Positions 20,956-32,570 of a DNA stretch of 64,000 nt are shown one piece after another (within the stretch, counting starts at the first letter, position 1; every line of letters starts with the position of its first letter). The stretch lies in assembly GCA_036365455.1 (NCBI GenBank), contig JAWQUS010000007.1, positions 19,360,001 to 19,424,000 on the forward strand, written 5' to 3'. Both the position numbers and the translations under genes were made by a program. This DNA is from Macrosoma leucophasiata. Taxonomy: Eukaryota; Arthropoda; Insecta; Lepidoptera; Hedylidae. The notes beneath the pieces are model-generated. The model made no database searches. It saw only the letters and a list, made by a program, of their open reading frames with translations, and was not told the origin of the DNA.

Positions 20956-23130
20956 CATAGTTAAATTCTATAGTAACAGATTCATTTTGACCCAATTAAA
21001 TATAGCAAAAGAATGTCGGTACTAAGCTACCAAACTATGTCTCTGTGACGAGCGCAAGGCGAAACGCTGAATGTCTATTGTTCCCAAGATCCCAGATTCC
21101 AATCTCTGCTGAACTGATTTACAAGTATACTTAAAGTTTTCCGTTCGTATTTAGGTGTTTAGGTATTTAGTGAAATTAACAAATAGTTTCACGATTTAAT
21201 CTCTTAAAATGTGTACATTGATTAATCCTTCAAGGATCGTACGGCCACCGGCGGCGAGACACAATTGAATTTCAACTGTCATATTTTTCTCGTGTCTAGA
21301 GAGATTAACCCGTTTTATTTCAAAGTTTGTTATTTGTGACCTAAATGTTCTAAAAGAGATACGCTTTTAATAAACTACACAGTTTTGATGCAGTTATCAA
21401 CATCAAAAATAGTACCTAAGCGATAATTACAAAAGCACTTGAGGAAATGATGAAGAAAAATATAAAAGAAAACAACATAACAAAGGTAGCCTGCAAACGC
21501 GTAATGCAAATATTTCCCATTACAGTTGACTTTCATATACGTCCATCAAAGATTGTGAAAAAAGTTTCATCAAAAGTCTACAAATAAGTCTTGTACTAAG
21601 TGAATAACTCAAAATGGCACATTATAAATATGTTTGAAAATATCTTATTAGCCAGTATACAAATATCTACATATAAATCGAAAAGGAACAGTGACGCAAA
21701 ATTCTCTAGATACTAAATCACGTATATTAATACCGAAATTTTGGGTCGGGCACAACTAGCAACACTTCCACGGCTCTATAATTAATTGCTACTAAATTCG
21801 CCCCAATTTGAATCCGGTTACCAAGTCCGCGAAGAAACTTACGAGGTACATAAGACTTAAGGGCAGGGCCGGCCGGAAGGAGGGTAAAATGGCGGCTGAG
21901 GGCGCGACCCTCCCGGCGGGGGGACAGGGGAGGAAGGACGTGAGATTTACTCTAAGTAATTGCAGTAATAAACACGCAAATATATCACGGCGGGGTAATG
22001 AGAGGAAGCGGCGAAAATTGCCAACGCAAATTGCGTGTGTGAGATAAGGCCATTTTTTTGTTCAACTCTCGAGATTCCATTTGACTTTTTTGTTTTTGAC
22101 ACACTCGTCCCGCTTTAACGGCTGACGATGTACGCAAAGGATTTTCCGTTGACGACTTTGTTTTTGTGGTAACAGTCGCTTTAGTTTAGCTCGCAACTTC
22201 ACAACTACGAGTATAATGCTAATATTAAAAATAAAATACACTCTCTCCGCAAACAGAAACAATTTACATAAATAGACGACAGTAAAACAGGTACAGTAGG
22301 CGGCCTTATCGCTCAGGTAGCGATTTCTGCCAGGCAACCTTGCATAAAGGATCACAAATTTAAAAGTCGGTAGGGTGTACATATTTAATGTGACAACTGT
22401 GTAACATACAATAAACAAATAATGTCATAAGTACGTCAACAAGTTTCACGGAATCCAAGAAAAAAGAACACAATTGATAAATAACAGAAATAAAGGGAAT
22501 GAGAGAGATAGGGATGGTTATGAAATGGAAGTAAACATACGAATTTGAAAAAGAGAGATGTATCTTATATTGTGTGTTTTAGCAAAAAACACACACATTC
22601 GAGTACAAGAGAGGAAGTTCAATTAGTGTACTATCAATCAACTACACTTTTTTAGGTGATACCTACAAGAAATACTCAATTTCTTCTCTTTAATTGTGTA
22701 TTTTATAAATTGTATGTCTGATTACTTATCTATTCAGTTTCCGTGCTCTTATTTGTATCTTAATCTGCAACAAATAATCAACAAACATCAACACTGTTGG
22801 ATTTGAACTAAATATGACGAAAGAAATATCATGTAAAATTTAGTTTACACAAAGTCGATGCACTCAGAGTCCACAATATTTGTTATAATAAAGCTCAAAC
22901 CCTGCGGAGTTCCAAGCAAACTTTTCACTATCTGACGCCAACTTATTTTAATGTTAGTTTCGTGTTCAGACACTCGGACATTGATACAAACACAGTTCGT
23001 TATCAAGTTTCAGTAACTCGACAAACTGTTTATCTTATTATAATAAAACTGTGAATTCTGTACATTAAAAATATTAAAAAAAAAATACCAGGGGATGTTA
23101 CTAGATCGATACCGAACACAAATATGTGAT
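20956..23130. other. unique AT-rich DNA with a small GC-richer patch
   Basis: No gene is supported over 2.2 kb. 21800-22040 is GC-richer with a purine-rich strand, open for 79 codons (21808-22047) without a known domain. A 118-codon minus-strand frame (22062-22418) shows no motif either. Confidence 0.4.
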
Positions 23131-23330
23131 TAGAAAAAAATTTGTATGTCTGTCTGTCTGTCTGTTTGTTCAAGCATCACAAAAAAACTACTGGTCCGAT
23201 TACAATGAAACTTGGTACGATTATATTTTAACCTTTGGCGCACAACACTGGGCACTTTTTATCCCGGAAAAATGTCTGTTTGTCTGTGTGTTTGTGCACC
23301 CTAATATCTGAAACGGCTTATTCGATTTGC
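23131..23330 (+). mobile_element. gtctgtctg repeat, copy 1
   Basis: Starts with a GTCTG microsatellite, then AAAACTACTGGTCCGATTAC, GAAACTTGGTACGATTATA and GGGCACTTTTTATCCCGG. The reverse complement recurs at 62211-62386. A diverged LINE or RTE-type 3' region is likely. Confidence 0.55.
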
Positions 23331-23477
23331 GGTTTTCACTAATGTATTATGGTAAGTTTCACTTAACATTAAGTGTTTATTTCATGTGAATCGGTTCAGA
23401 AATAAAAAAGTTATGTCAATTTAAAGAATCATATCGAATATTTTTAAGCTATTCTGTATCTTAGTTCTATCTTTTAG

Positions 23478-23575
23478 GGAGTTTCGTACCTAAAAGGTAA
23501 AAACGGACTTTACAGATTACTAATCCTCCGCTGTCTGTCTATCTGTCCATCCGTCTGTCTGTCACCAGCCTGTAT
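23478..23575 (-). mobile_element. LINE-type tail with gacaga run
   Basis: On the minus strand it reads a GACAGACGGATGGACAGATA run, then GCGGAGGATTAGTAATC and a TACGAAACTC end. This is the layout of a common moth repeat that ends in TACGGAACCCTAAA. Copies on the other strand lie at 40500-40662 and 48595-49080. Confidence 0.45.
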
Positions 23576-23830
23576 CTAATAAATAGTGATAGCTAGAAAG
23601 CTAAAATTTTCACAAATTATGTATTTCTGATACCGCTATAAAGAACTAAAATTATGTATACATAAAAACTAAAAATAAGAAAATGAAAATGTTTAGGGGT
23701 CCAAGGGGGCATACAATAAACGTGTTTTTTTTTGTATATTTTTTTTTCTCGATGATAATAACGGTAGCAAGTAGTCGCTTAAATATTTCACAGAATTTTT
23801 AGATCTTATGTGGTATATTACTTTCCATAA
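23576..23830. other. AT-rich DNA
   Basis: I see nothing beyond a few short A and T runs. Confidence 0.4.
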
Positions 23831-24545
23831 TAAATCTATATCTACAAATATATAAAACTGGAGTGTCTGTACAGTATAGATTTTACATTGTAGTGTCTGT
23901 TCGTATTATTAAAATAACCGCTTTTTACTAAATACATATTTATGTATACACGTGACATATACCAAAACAACATTTTTTACAATTTTTGTCTGCCTGTCTG
24001 TCTGTCTAATCTTTTGAACGGCTGGACCGATTTGACGGGACTTTCACTGGCAGATAGCTGATGTGATTAGAAGTAACTTAGGCCACTTTTATCTCCATAC
24101 ATACATACATACCTACATACAAATAAGTAGAATTGGAGTGTATCCGACTTTGACGCGACTTCCACGGGTAGGTAGCTGATGTAATAAGGAATAACTTAAG
24201 CTACTTTTCTTTCTCTCTCCATACATACATACATACCTACATACAAATAAATAGAATTTGAGTGTCTCCGATTTTGACGGGACTTTCACTGGCAGATAGC
24301 TGACGGGATAAGAAGTAACTTAGGCTACTTTTATCTCCATACAACCATACATACATACATACCCAGATACCTACATACAAATAAATAGAATTTGAGTATA
24401 ATTTTGACGGGAATTTCACTGCTGATGCTATAATGATGTAATAAGGAGTAACTTTTATACTGGCTGCGCCCACGACTTCGTCCGGGTAGATATTGAACAA
24501 TCATATTTTTTCTCACGTGGACGAAGTCGCGGGCACAGCTAGTTT
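23831..24545 (+). repeat. RTE-type 3' region with an internal tandem repeat
   Basis: Four units begin TTTGACGSGA or similar at 24032, 24149, 24273 and 24413 (periods about 118, 124 and 140 bp). Each holds TTTCACTGGCAGATAGCTGA-like text, AAGTAACTTAGGC, a CATA/CCTACATAC run and AATAAATAGAATT. The region ends with CCCACGACTTCGTCCGGG and, inverted, GGACGAAGTCGCGGGCACAG at 24514-24538, a phrase characteristic of RTE-type repeats in moths. Confidence 0.65.
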
Positions 24546-25979
24546 ATTATAAAAAGAATATAATACTTGTTGGTTTCCAATTAGAATATTTTGGAAAAAG
24601 TATGAAATTATGTGAGGGAATATATTGATTATGACTTATTACTTCTTACTATGATTTCGATTAAAAGTGTATTACAAATAACACACATATGCCAATCCGC
24701 TTTAAGCTTTAATGGTACAGCATAACCCAATTCTGTAATACGAAATTTATCTTTTCTATAAAATCCTACTAATAAATTAATGATATTATGTATTCATATA
24801 CATATTAGGTCTTCAATCACGCAATAAGTAGGTATAGTATTTTGGTATGTTCACATATTTGCTGCTCGATCGCCACAAACAGTTACACACATCTGAATTA
24901 CATTTGGTAACAGACAGCTTATTAATAGCTAATGCAACATAACATTAAAAAAAATCTTTAATGTATCACTATGGAAGGAGGCTTAAACCATCAAATTCTT
25001 AAGCTTCATAATACCCTAATCAGCATATAATACCTACTCATATTGGGATACAGAACACACTATAGACTTTCAACAACTTTCTCAACCCTCGTTCGTACAA
25101 CAGAATGTACCCGACATTCTCGGTTCGCAGCGACGAAAATTTGTCTATAAACAATAAGAAGCAACCCGTTCAACTAGCCAATTTCTTGGGCGATACAACG
25201 ATCATTTGGCAACAAAACAAGTCGCGACACAGAAGCCTACCGCATTAATTATTCGACCGAGACAAGAAAGGGGCGGCCCCATTTCCAATATTTATGTGAT
25301 GTCGATGACTATGCGAAAATATCGGGCGTCGACTCCTTTTTAAAACGCGAAGAAAGGGCCCAGAAAGGCCGCCGGGAAACGAGGCTTTCTTAATGCACAA
25401 ACACCACTCGGCCGCCTCACCTGCCTGCTTTGATTTATTGGGCGGCTTTGTTCGTACCTCGTTACAAGCTTGTTGTTGCGTTTTTAATTTATTTCCCCCG
25501 GTGAAAATTTTGCACGTTATAATAATATTTAGTTAGATAATGCCCGAACGGGAAACACCCGTAATCGGCGCGTTTATTGAGAGTGTTGCTTCAATTTTGT
25601 TGTTAATGTTTCATTTTAATACGTTGTCATACTATATACGAGTATGTGAATCAGCGATCAGGGATAAATCAAATTTCATATAACACGAAAATTTTAATTA
25701 TATTAATGTAATAAATGTGATAATATATAGTTCTAATTTTAAATTATAAAAATTTAATTATTTATTCCTCCACTCATAGTTTAAGCAGATTATCCAGATC
25801 TAGCTGTTACGCACATTAATATCATAGTCAAACTATTCTCAACGAAAAATACTACTACTACTTTCGACAATCCTGTAGTACTTAGGTAACCAATTTTCAT
25901 TATAATTTTTTTTGTAATTTTATTGAATTCACTTTATTTTTCTAAATATTTAGCCAGAGAAATAGATGAAAATATCGTA
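24546..25979. other. unique DNA with a GC-richer island
   Basis: 25080-25510 is GC-richer, unique, and lacks known repeats. It may be conserved regulatory DNA. The rest is AT-rich and empty. Confidence 0.35.
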
Positions 25980-26441
25980 CTGGTGGTAGGGCTCCGGTGA
26001 ACCGGGGAGGGTTGGGGGTGTATGCACTATCGCATTATTTAGCACTGCATGTAGATGCATCTGTTTGCCGCTAAACGGTAGTTCAGCTCTATTATATTCC
26101 GGTCAAACGGCATTGTATAACAGCTTTGGCCTCAGCAGTGATAGCACAACTACATCACAGTACAAATATGAACAGTATGGAAACTACGTACAAAACGTTC
26201 GAAATGGCACTAACACCAACATGCGCATCGACGCTCGATGTAGCGAGTGACTCAGAACTGGAGCACCGCGAGAACCGCTTAGAGGCCTCGTCGATGCGCA
26301 TGTTTGTGTGAGTGTGACGTTTCAAAATTTTATACGTAGTTTCCACACTGTTCATATTTGCACTGTGCCAACATTGTTATCTCTGGTTTCTATTTAGATA
26401 TCTTTTCATAAGCTTGCCACTCTTATAAAATAAAAAAAAAA
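25980..26441 (+). mobile_element. element A copy split by a foldback element
   Basis: The 5' part (25980 to about 26150) has CTGGTGGTAGGGCTCCGGTG and the CCGCTAAACGGTAGTTCAGC region. The 3' part resumes at about 26372 with TATCTCTGGTTTCTATTTAG and ends AAGCTTGCCACTCTTATAAA plus poly-A. The text in between belongs to a different element. Confidence 0.75.
26156..26367. mobile_element. foldback element nested in element A
   Basis: Left arm 26156-26233 and right arm 26289-26367 are reverse complements with about ten differences; both begin with CACAGT and end near CATGCGCATCGACG. The centre is 55 bp. Flanking ACAT occurs on both sides and may be the target duplication. No coding frame; a transposase would have to come from elsewhere. 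Confidence 0.85.
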
Positions 26442-26838
26442 CAACTATAATCCGACGCATTCGTCCCATTCGTCCATGATTTGGCCAGCTATGTTTTTTT
26501 TTAGACCCATGTAAAAGAGGTTGCACTGACAATCATCTTAATATTACTTACTCGCTGGCCCGAGCAAAAACTCGGGACTACAGGCCGTTCCACGCTTGAG
26601 ATGTTTTAATCTTCCACAAACTAAGTCTTTGGTATATTATTTAGAAGCATTCAACCCAGTGAAATAAATGTAACTTAATGCCTGAACTTTCCGAATCGGC
26701 AGAAGTAATTGAATGCAAAGTATACACGATTCGCTAGTGTTTTTGACTCATGTCCGTAGCGTATCCTATGGATATCTTCGAGCACATTACCAAACTCCGA
26801 GGTACCACTGAGAAACTTCCTAAAATTTTAGGAATTTC
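26442..26838. other. unique DNA without a gene
   Basis: No gene. CCCGAG-CAAAAA-CTCGGG at about 26561-26578 makes a short stem. Confidence 0.4.
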
Positions 26839-26888
26839 GTAGTAAGAAGTCTACTATTGCTAGTGTAGCAATAGTAGATATCTTACTA
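26839..26888. repeat. near-perfect short hairpin
   Basis: Two 24-bp arms, GTAGTAAGAAGTCTACTATT plus GCTA and its reverse complement with two mismatches, around a 3-base loop (GTG). The arms could be a small MITE or a transcribed hairpin. Confidence 0.9.
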
Positions 26889-27116
26889 CCACTAGACTGC
26901 AAAGGCAGTTAAAAACGTAAAAATGTAGGTAACGTATGACCCTGTCATTTCTATCACAAAAGCAAAACAACTTAGGAGCCGGGGTTGGGTCAAAGCCACA
27001 TCTAGACATCTGATTTTCGTGTAAATGTCTATAAGCTGGAATCGTCACTTTAAATCTTATTTGCCACATTCGCTCAATAAAAAAACCTAAACTCGGTAGT
27101 GCAATAACGCACACCG
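26889..27116. other. unique DNA
   Basis: I see nothing to annotate. Confidence 0.4.
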
Positions 27117-27215
27117 GGCAGCAGCGTCCTGCGACAAAACTACCGCCACTGCGATCGTCAATCCGCATGCCAAGCGTGATTATGGCATATCCCCAATATG
27201 GGGTTAATAGTACAT
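27117..27215 (+). mobile_element. LINE 3' end fragment
   Basis: CCACTGCGATCGTCAATCCG and CATGCCAAGCGTGATTATGG correspond to 8130-8175. Confidence 0.5.
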
Positions 27216-28454
27216 GAAGACCCAAGAATAATGTATAGCGTGGCGTGGCACGTCGCAAGGTGGCTGCGCACGTCCCACTGCAATCAAAGGATAGATAAGC
27301 GAGCTGTACCTACCTAGTCGTGGGTCATATTCGTGTACTTCCAGTGGAAACGTAGACCCACGTCGATAGCGTTGAGCTATGTAACCACCTATTCGAGCTA
27401 GCCACGCATGTATCAATGACGTCAATTAATGTGTAGCCTGTTCGTGGGTTGCAGTGGACACTACCACATACAATTTCATATAAAGCAAAGCTTAATACAC
27501 GTGCGTAGCCTCTCCGTGCGTTGCGGTGGGCCCACGCCTTTAAGGAGAGCTGATAGATGAGTGACCCATGAGTATGATTACGAATTGGAGTCCCCGCAAA
27601 CGCCCGCTCTCTAGTTAACATTTTAGCAAACACGTTTTGCAACCTTAACTCAGTCAAATAACGTAAGGTAACATCCCAACATACATCGACACAATACCAA
27701 ATTCAAAATGTAGCTGCAGGTGTAATCCACACGGCCACATTTGTTCTAGTCCAGTCGCATTACGTAGCGAATACATTACCGAGAGGCGATAGACGAGCCA
27801 GCACAGCCGGCAATGACCCATGAATGAATACGAATTGGCGTCCCCGCAAACGGCCGCTGCCCGATTGTCGACGCCACGAGTCATTGGCGATTCAACGGCA
27901 ACCTCGCAAATTCACTCCGTACTGTATATATTTGGAGCCAATCTCTGCGGTGATTGCACCTTGGACGTGGACAGATTTATCTCTTTGCCACGTTTGTGGC
28001 TTAAATCTCATGGCACAAAGCTTGGACATAAAATAGTTGTAAATTCGTTGCATTCATTTTTCTCGTAAGATAAATCTAGTTCAAGGAAATAGATTTATCT
28101 TACGTTGGAAAGATATACGTCGTGCGTGAGTGAAATAACTCTGTTGTAAATGCGAAATTATTTTTACAGTTGTTTTAAATATTTCATTTTAATTCCAGTT
28201 CCAATTGTTCCATCACAATTTCCACCTTAGCTTGTTTTATAATTTTCCTCTCCTACTATTAAAATTTACAAACGGAAATAATAATGCACTTTTTACAACT
28301 TAAGAAACCTTTATAGGTTATACGTAATATACAAAAGCTTATGAAACGATAGGCACTTGATTTGCCATCATATTGACCACAGTCGAAACTTAGAACTAAC
28401 TGAAACACTATTACAAACCCAAAACAACTGATGTATGGATAAAGCAAGGGAAAA
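27216..28454. other. GC-richer DNA with local direct repeats
   Basis: A 50-bp stretch at 27563-27612 (GTGACCCATGAGTATGATTA, then CGAATTGGAGTCCCCGCAAA) is repeated with changes at 27806-27860. GTAGCCTGTTCGTGGGTTGC at 27433 is echoed at 27506. Overlapping frames of 70-132 codons on the minus strand have no domain. I suspect remnants of an old repeat. Confidence 0.4.
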
Positions 28455-28640
28455 CCCCATGGAAGATGAGGCGGACGAAGGAAATGCATGCATTCATATG
28501 CGGATGCGTTAAACATGACAATGACATATTCAGCCATCGATTGCCTGGCTCCACTGTTTCTGAGAAAAATTAAATGTTACAGGTGTTGAGACATATGGAC
28601 TAAGAGATGCTAGATACAGCTGCCTAAAAATTGCTTTAGA
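28455..28640 (+). repeat. unknown repeat K, copy 1
   Basis: Shares CCATCGATTGCCTGGCTCCA and TGTTACAGGTGTTGAG with copies at 29200 and 29735. All three are in the same orientation within 1.5 kb. Confidence 0.7.
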
Positions 28641-28763
28641 AATAGTCGTTGTTGACTATAGGCATGCTTAGATAAGCGTCTGATTCTGAACTATTAGATA
28701 TTAGAAAAAACGTCACAACAATTTGAATCCTCACGGAACACCACTTATCATTACTTAGTTACA

Positions 28764-29073
28764 TTTTTTTATGTTATGGAAGTGGCAAACAAGTTGCAAG
28801 TTGCAGTTCACATTGATGTTAAGTGGAGACTGCAGCCTATAGACACTAACACAAAGACCTGTCATTCTGCATTCTGTCAAAATGCAGATGCGTTACCACT
28901 TCTGAGGCCTAAGGTGTTATGCCTCTGTGCCAGATATTACAGGGCCGTACATTACCTCCTGGCCGGAACACGATAGTGCTGAACACTACCATTTAGCGGC
29001 AAGTATATTAGGTAATGCGGTGGTGCCTACGCCCTCGAGCTCCGTCACTGGAGTTCTGGAGCTCTACCACCAG
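28764..29073 (-). mobile_element. element A copy, nearly complete
   Basis: T-run at 28764, full middle, and head GAGCTCTACCACCAGTG at 29059-29075. It separates copies 1 and 2 of repeat K. Confidence 0.85.
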
Positions 29074-29199
29074 TGAAAAACATATCAACAATATCAAAAA
29101 CAAAGCCAAGAAATAAACACCTTTATTAAAATGCTTAAAACAGAAACAAGTTAACATCGTGGAACATTGTACCGACATCACTTTCACCGTCTCATGCGA

Positions 29200-29385
29200 G
29201 AACAATGGAAAAACCCGAGGAAGACGCGGCGGTCGGAGGAAATACATTTGCATGTGCGGACGCGTTTAGCATAACAATAAGATATTTATGTGCGGCCATC
29301 GATTGCCTGGCTCCACATTTTCTGTGGCCAATTGGATATTACAGGTGTTGAGGTACGTGAACTCGAGGTTATAAGAGAAACTGCT
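29200..29385 (+). repeat. unknown repeat K, copy 2
   Basis: Contains CCATCGATTGCCTGGCTCCA, CATTTTCTGTGGCCAATTGG and TATTACAGGTGTTGAGG. Confidence 0.7.
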
Positions 29386-29484
29386 AAAAACTGCTGCTGT
29401 ATACCATTCTTTATCGGGTATCAGCTTCATGGAGCAATCATGAGCTTTTTAACAGTTCTTTTTTATCGATATCACTTTCACCGT

Positions 29485-29560
29485 TAGATTGCCAAGTTAT
29501 CTAGTGATTTTACACCACTACTGCTACGTCCCATGTTTGATCCCCGGGTCGGAAGGTAAG
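29485..29560 (+). mobile_element. degenerate tRNA-like SINE head
   Basis: AGTTATCTAGTGATTTTAC resembles an A box region and GTTTGATCCCC at about 29536 a B box. It is followed by a T-run. Degenerate, so the call is tentative. Confidence 0.35.
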
Positions 29561-29734
29561 TTGCTATTGGAATTTCTTTTTTTTTTTTCGAAAATTTCCA
29601 TTGTGTCTCTTGGAGTATGGTAATGTGGACCAAATGTATCTGGTGAATCATGGATTTTTGCACATATGCATTAACCTCTGCCGACCCTTTTGGAAAATAC
29701 ATGCGCGTGAAGTTTCACTGAATTTATTGTCACC

Positions 29735-29900
29735 GTCTGGCCCGGTGGAAGGACAGAAGAAACGCATTGGTATGTGTGAACGCGTTCAGCGTAACAACGA
29801 GATCGCCATCGGCCATCGATTGCCGGGCTGCACATTTCTTGTGGCCAATTGGATGTTACAGGTGCTGAGTTACGTGTACTGAAGAATATTAGATACAGCT
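29735..29900 (+). repeat. unknown repeat K, copy 3
   Basis: CCATCGATTGCCGGGCTGCA, GTGGCCAATTGGATGTTACA and ATTAGATACAGCTGGCTAAA align it with copies 1 and 2. Confidence 0.7.
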
Positions 29901-30009
29901 GGCTAAATACCACTACTCTATTTCATTTTATGTGAAGCGCAATCGAATTTTATCAAATTAGTTTTTTATTTGTCAAAAATATTATTAGACGAATATATTT
30001 CTTCCGGCA

Positions 30010-30297
30010 ACAATCAAAAATATTTTTTACTGGCTGACCCGGCAAACTTGGTATTGCCTCAGAATGATAATATGACATGTGTCAAAGGTTTGATAGATAC
30101 GGACTATTTGTATGGGAAAATGAAATGGTGGTTTTTACTATTTCCCTTCAATTTCTTCATATTTTCTTACCTTTTAAACATTCCCTGGACTCCCAAAAAT
30201 CATTCAAAATCAATATTAGCCAAATCGGTCCAGCCATTCACGCGTGATGCCGTGACCAAGGAAAACGGGTTGCATTTTTATATATATAGATAAAATT
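30010..30297 (+). mobile_element. RTE-like repeat end
   Basis: Opens TGGCTGACCCGGCAAACTTG and closes AATCGGTCCAGCCATTCACG, then CGTGATGCCGTGACC and a TATATATAGATA end. This phrase is widespread in insects as an RTE-type or SINE end. A 107-codon frame covers it (29970-30293) but is not a gene. Confidence 0.55.
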
Positions 30298-31498
30298 ATT
30301 AGGTACTTACATTGTAGATTGACATAAACATAATCTTCTAACAAGAATTAGAACATAACCAGCAAATTGTTTGCCCTTTTGACCAGATTCAGAACATAAT
30401 AATATATAGATCTACAAGACGATTGTTAAAACGATTGTGTCTGGTTTACCTACAGTTAACCAGTATGGTACGGTAAAGTGGGAGTGCTGCTTTTTGAAAG
30501 TCCAAATTAGTAGATCCAATAATGTAGTTGAAAGTCCAAATTGTGTTAGTCTTACGTCTTGAAGACCCATATTTCAATACGTACACAAATATAATGTTTG
30601 TTTTTCAGATGTATTAGGTAAGGCTTTCTTTGCATACGAAAATAAACGCTTCTCGGGTCTTTGAAAATTTACATTAACTAGATATTTATACCCTATCATC
30701 CCCTAATCCCCTTGTATCCCAAAACACATGTGAACAATCCATAATCAACACACATAATCTAAAATGTAAACTAAATACACCTGCACCGCAAAATATAATA
30801 CCGTGACCTTATAGGGGCGACATGCAAAATTATATACACGATGACAGGCTGTGATCGGGCGATCTTCACCCTTCCCTCATCAGTCATGGCGGACGTCAGG
30901 CGGCTAAGCGGCCACATTCAAATTGCCATCCGATGACGACGTGCTTTCGCGACCCCTGCCATGTCTATGGACATTGCGCATAGAGTAAGTAGTGCGGTTG
31001 GACTTAAAAGAGTTTGATGCCTAGTTATGAATTATGATGAAAAGTAGATTACCACAAACATAGAGAATAAAATATCAAACATTAAACATCAAAAAGAGTC
31101 TCAACGTAGTTACAAACATCAGAGGTTTAGAGAGACTAAAGACAACATGAAGACACTTCATAAACTCAGTTCTTACCGAAGTTTTGCATAAAACTAACTC
31201 ATAATAATGGGCAGATAGCACCAAATTATATAATATATGTAGGTAAGTTTAAAATTGTTATGGAGCCTATCAAAATTGATTCAGATTGGACGCTCAGTTC
31301 ACAAAGTTTAAGATTCTATAGAACTCATACTGTGAAAATAGCAGAAAATACAAATATTTTAACTGATATGTTTTCGTGACATCATAAGCAACGGAGCATA
31401 AACTAAGCAATATCGTCCCCAGTTTAAAATGTGAATGCCATTCTTACACGGCGCGTAAGACACATATCGCTTTAATGTTCCAAATAGAAGTAGGTATT
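30298..31498. other. unique DNA without a gene
   Basis: AT-rich; 30800-30960 is GC-richer and unique. No coding signal. Confidence 0.4.
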
Positions 31499-31690
31499 CT
31501 AAAACACATATACTTACACTCACGACCTCACACTAAGAATAAACCTGTGTCATATGTGACGTTGTACACACACAACACATATACAAACACCCAAACCCGA
31601 AAAAAATATCTGTAGGCCATACAAACATTCGCGGCCTACTGGGAATCTAGTCCAACCGCTCTTCCAATTGAGCTACTGAAGTCCTGCCCA
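31499..31690 (-). mobile_element. tRNA-derived SINE (element B) with an A box
   Basis: On the minus strand the head reads CAGTAGCTCAATTGGAAGAG, a good Pol III A box (TAGCTCAATTGG, positions 31664-31675). The body then has TTTGTATGGCCTACAG and GGGTTTGGGTGTTTGTATAT. The B box is lost where the head joins the body. Pol III transcription from such heads is known for tRNA-derived SINEs; activity of this copy is unlikely. Confidence 0.75.
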
Positions 31691-31837
31691 ATTTGTCAAA
31701 TCTTTCCTCCACATTTATTGCATTGCTTTATGGTAGCAGCAGCGCCATCTATTGCCAACTATGCTAGTTAGGCAACCGATATAATAGACTTTGCAGTCTA
31801 TTGAATATCGTAAAGAAGTCGCTTTTACCCTTAATAA

Positions 31838-32005
31838 TTGTTTTTTTACATTATTTCGCATTAACACATGCTTGTGAAATATATTTTATTTAAAGAAAAA
31901 TGGAAAGAAAAAGTCTCGTTTGAAGTCAAATTTTTCTTTCCATTTTTCTTTTAATAAAATATATTTCACAAGCATGTGTTAATGCGAAATAATATAAAAA
32001 ACAAT
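31838..32005. repeat. long near-perfect palindrome
   Basis: Left arm 31838-31912 and right arm 31931-32005 are reverse complements with only a few differences, around an 18-bp centre. Arms are AT-rich and include CATGCTTGTGAAATATATTT. No coding frame. Flanking AGCGCCATCTATTGCC at 31741-31756 is also a common repeat phrase. It is a MITE or an inverted duplication. Confidence 0.9.
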
Positions 32006-32214
32006 AAATTTATATTAGTTGTCACTTCTACGGACGCTATATAAATAATCTATGTATCGGCCTCGGCCGGTATTACTGCGGGGACATACTTTTTACGTCA
32101 TTAGACATCGGCCTGGATCACCGCGAGTTGTGGCGGTTGCGGTGAATCCATTATAAACTGTCGAAGAACGCTTTTATTTATATGACTTATAAGCTTACGA
32201 TGATGGACCATTTT

Positions 32215-32254
32215 AATTTGAATATACGCGAAGTAATTTGAATATACGCGAAGT
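32215..32254. repeat. 20-bp tandem duplication
   Basis: Two identical copies of AATTTGAATATACGCGAAGT in a row. Confidence 0.9.
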
Positions 32255-32331
32255 AGATAATAATTGAGACTTATCATTTGTTAAGGTAGAATTTTGTATC
32301 CCGGCTGTTTTATGCGCTCTAGCATTTTATG

Positions 32332-32343
32332 GCACAATAATAT
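32332..32343. repeat. target site duplication, left
   Basis: GCACAATAATAT, identical to 36154-36165. It lies directly before the T-run that is the A-tail of the minus-strand LINE. Confidence 0.9.
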
Positions 32344-32570
32344 TTTTTTTTTTTTTTTTTTTTAATTAACGTAAGGTCCTTTTTTGAACCTTATTAAAAT
32401 TACAATCTAGCCTAAAAGACTAATAAGCAATTTTATGCTAACTTAAACTTCAAATAAAATTATTTCTAAGTAAATGTCCACTGGCACTTTCTTAGTATGT
32501 CTTAAGGGGAAGTCACTTTGTTCGTGTGATTATGCAAAATAAGTCACTAACACTATTTTTTTTTTTAACA

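Noticed and set aside
22062..22418. 118-codon minus-strand frame
   Set aside because: No domain; AT-rich unique DNA gives such lengths by chance.
26561..26578. terminator-like hairpin CCCGAG-CAAAAA-CTCGGG
   Set aside because: Factor-independent terminators of this kind are bacterial; the setting is an animal genome and no T-run follows.
29970..30293. 107-codon frame
   Set aside because: It reads through an RTE-like repeat end (30010-30297).
31650..31690. tRNA gene on the minus strand
   Set aside because: Only the A-box side is tRNA-like; it continues into the body of element B instead of a cloverleaf.
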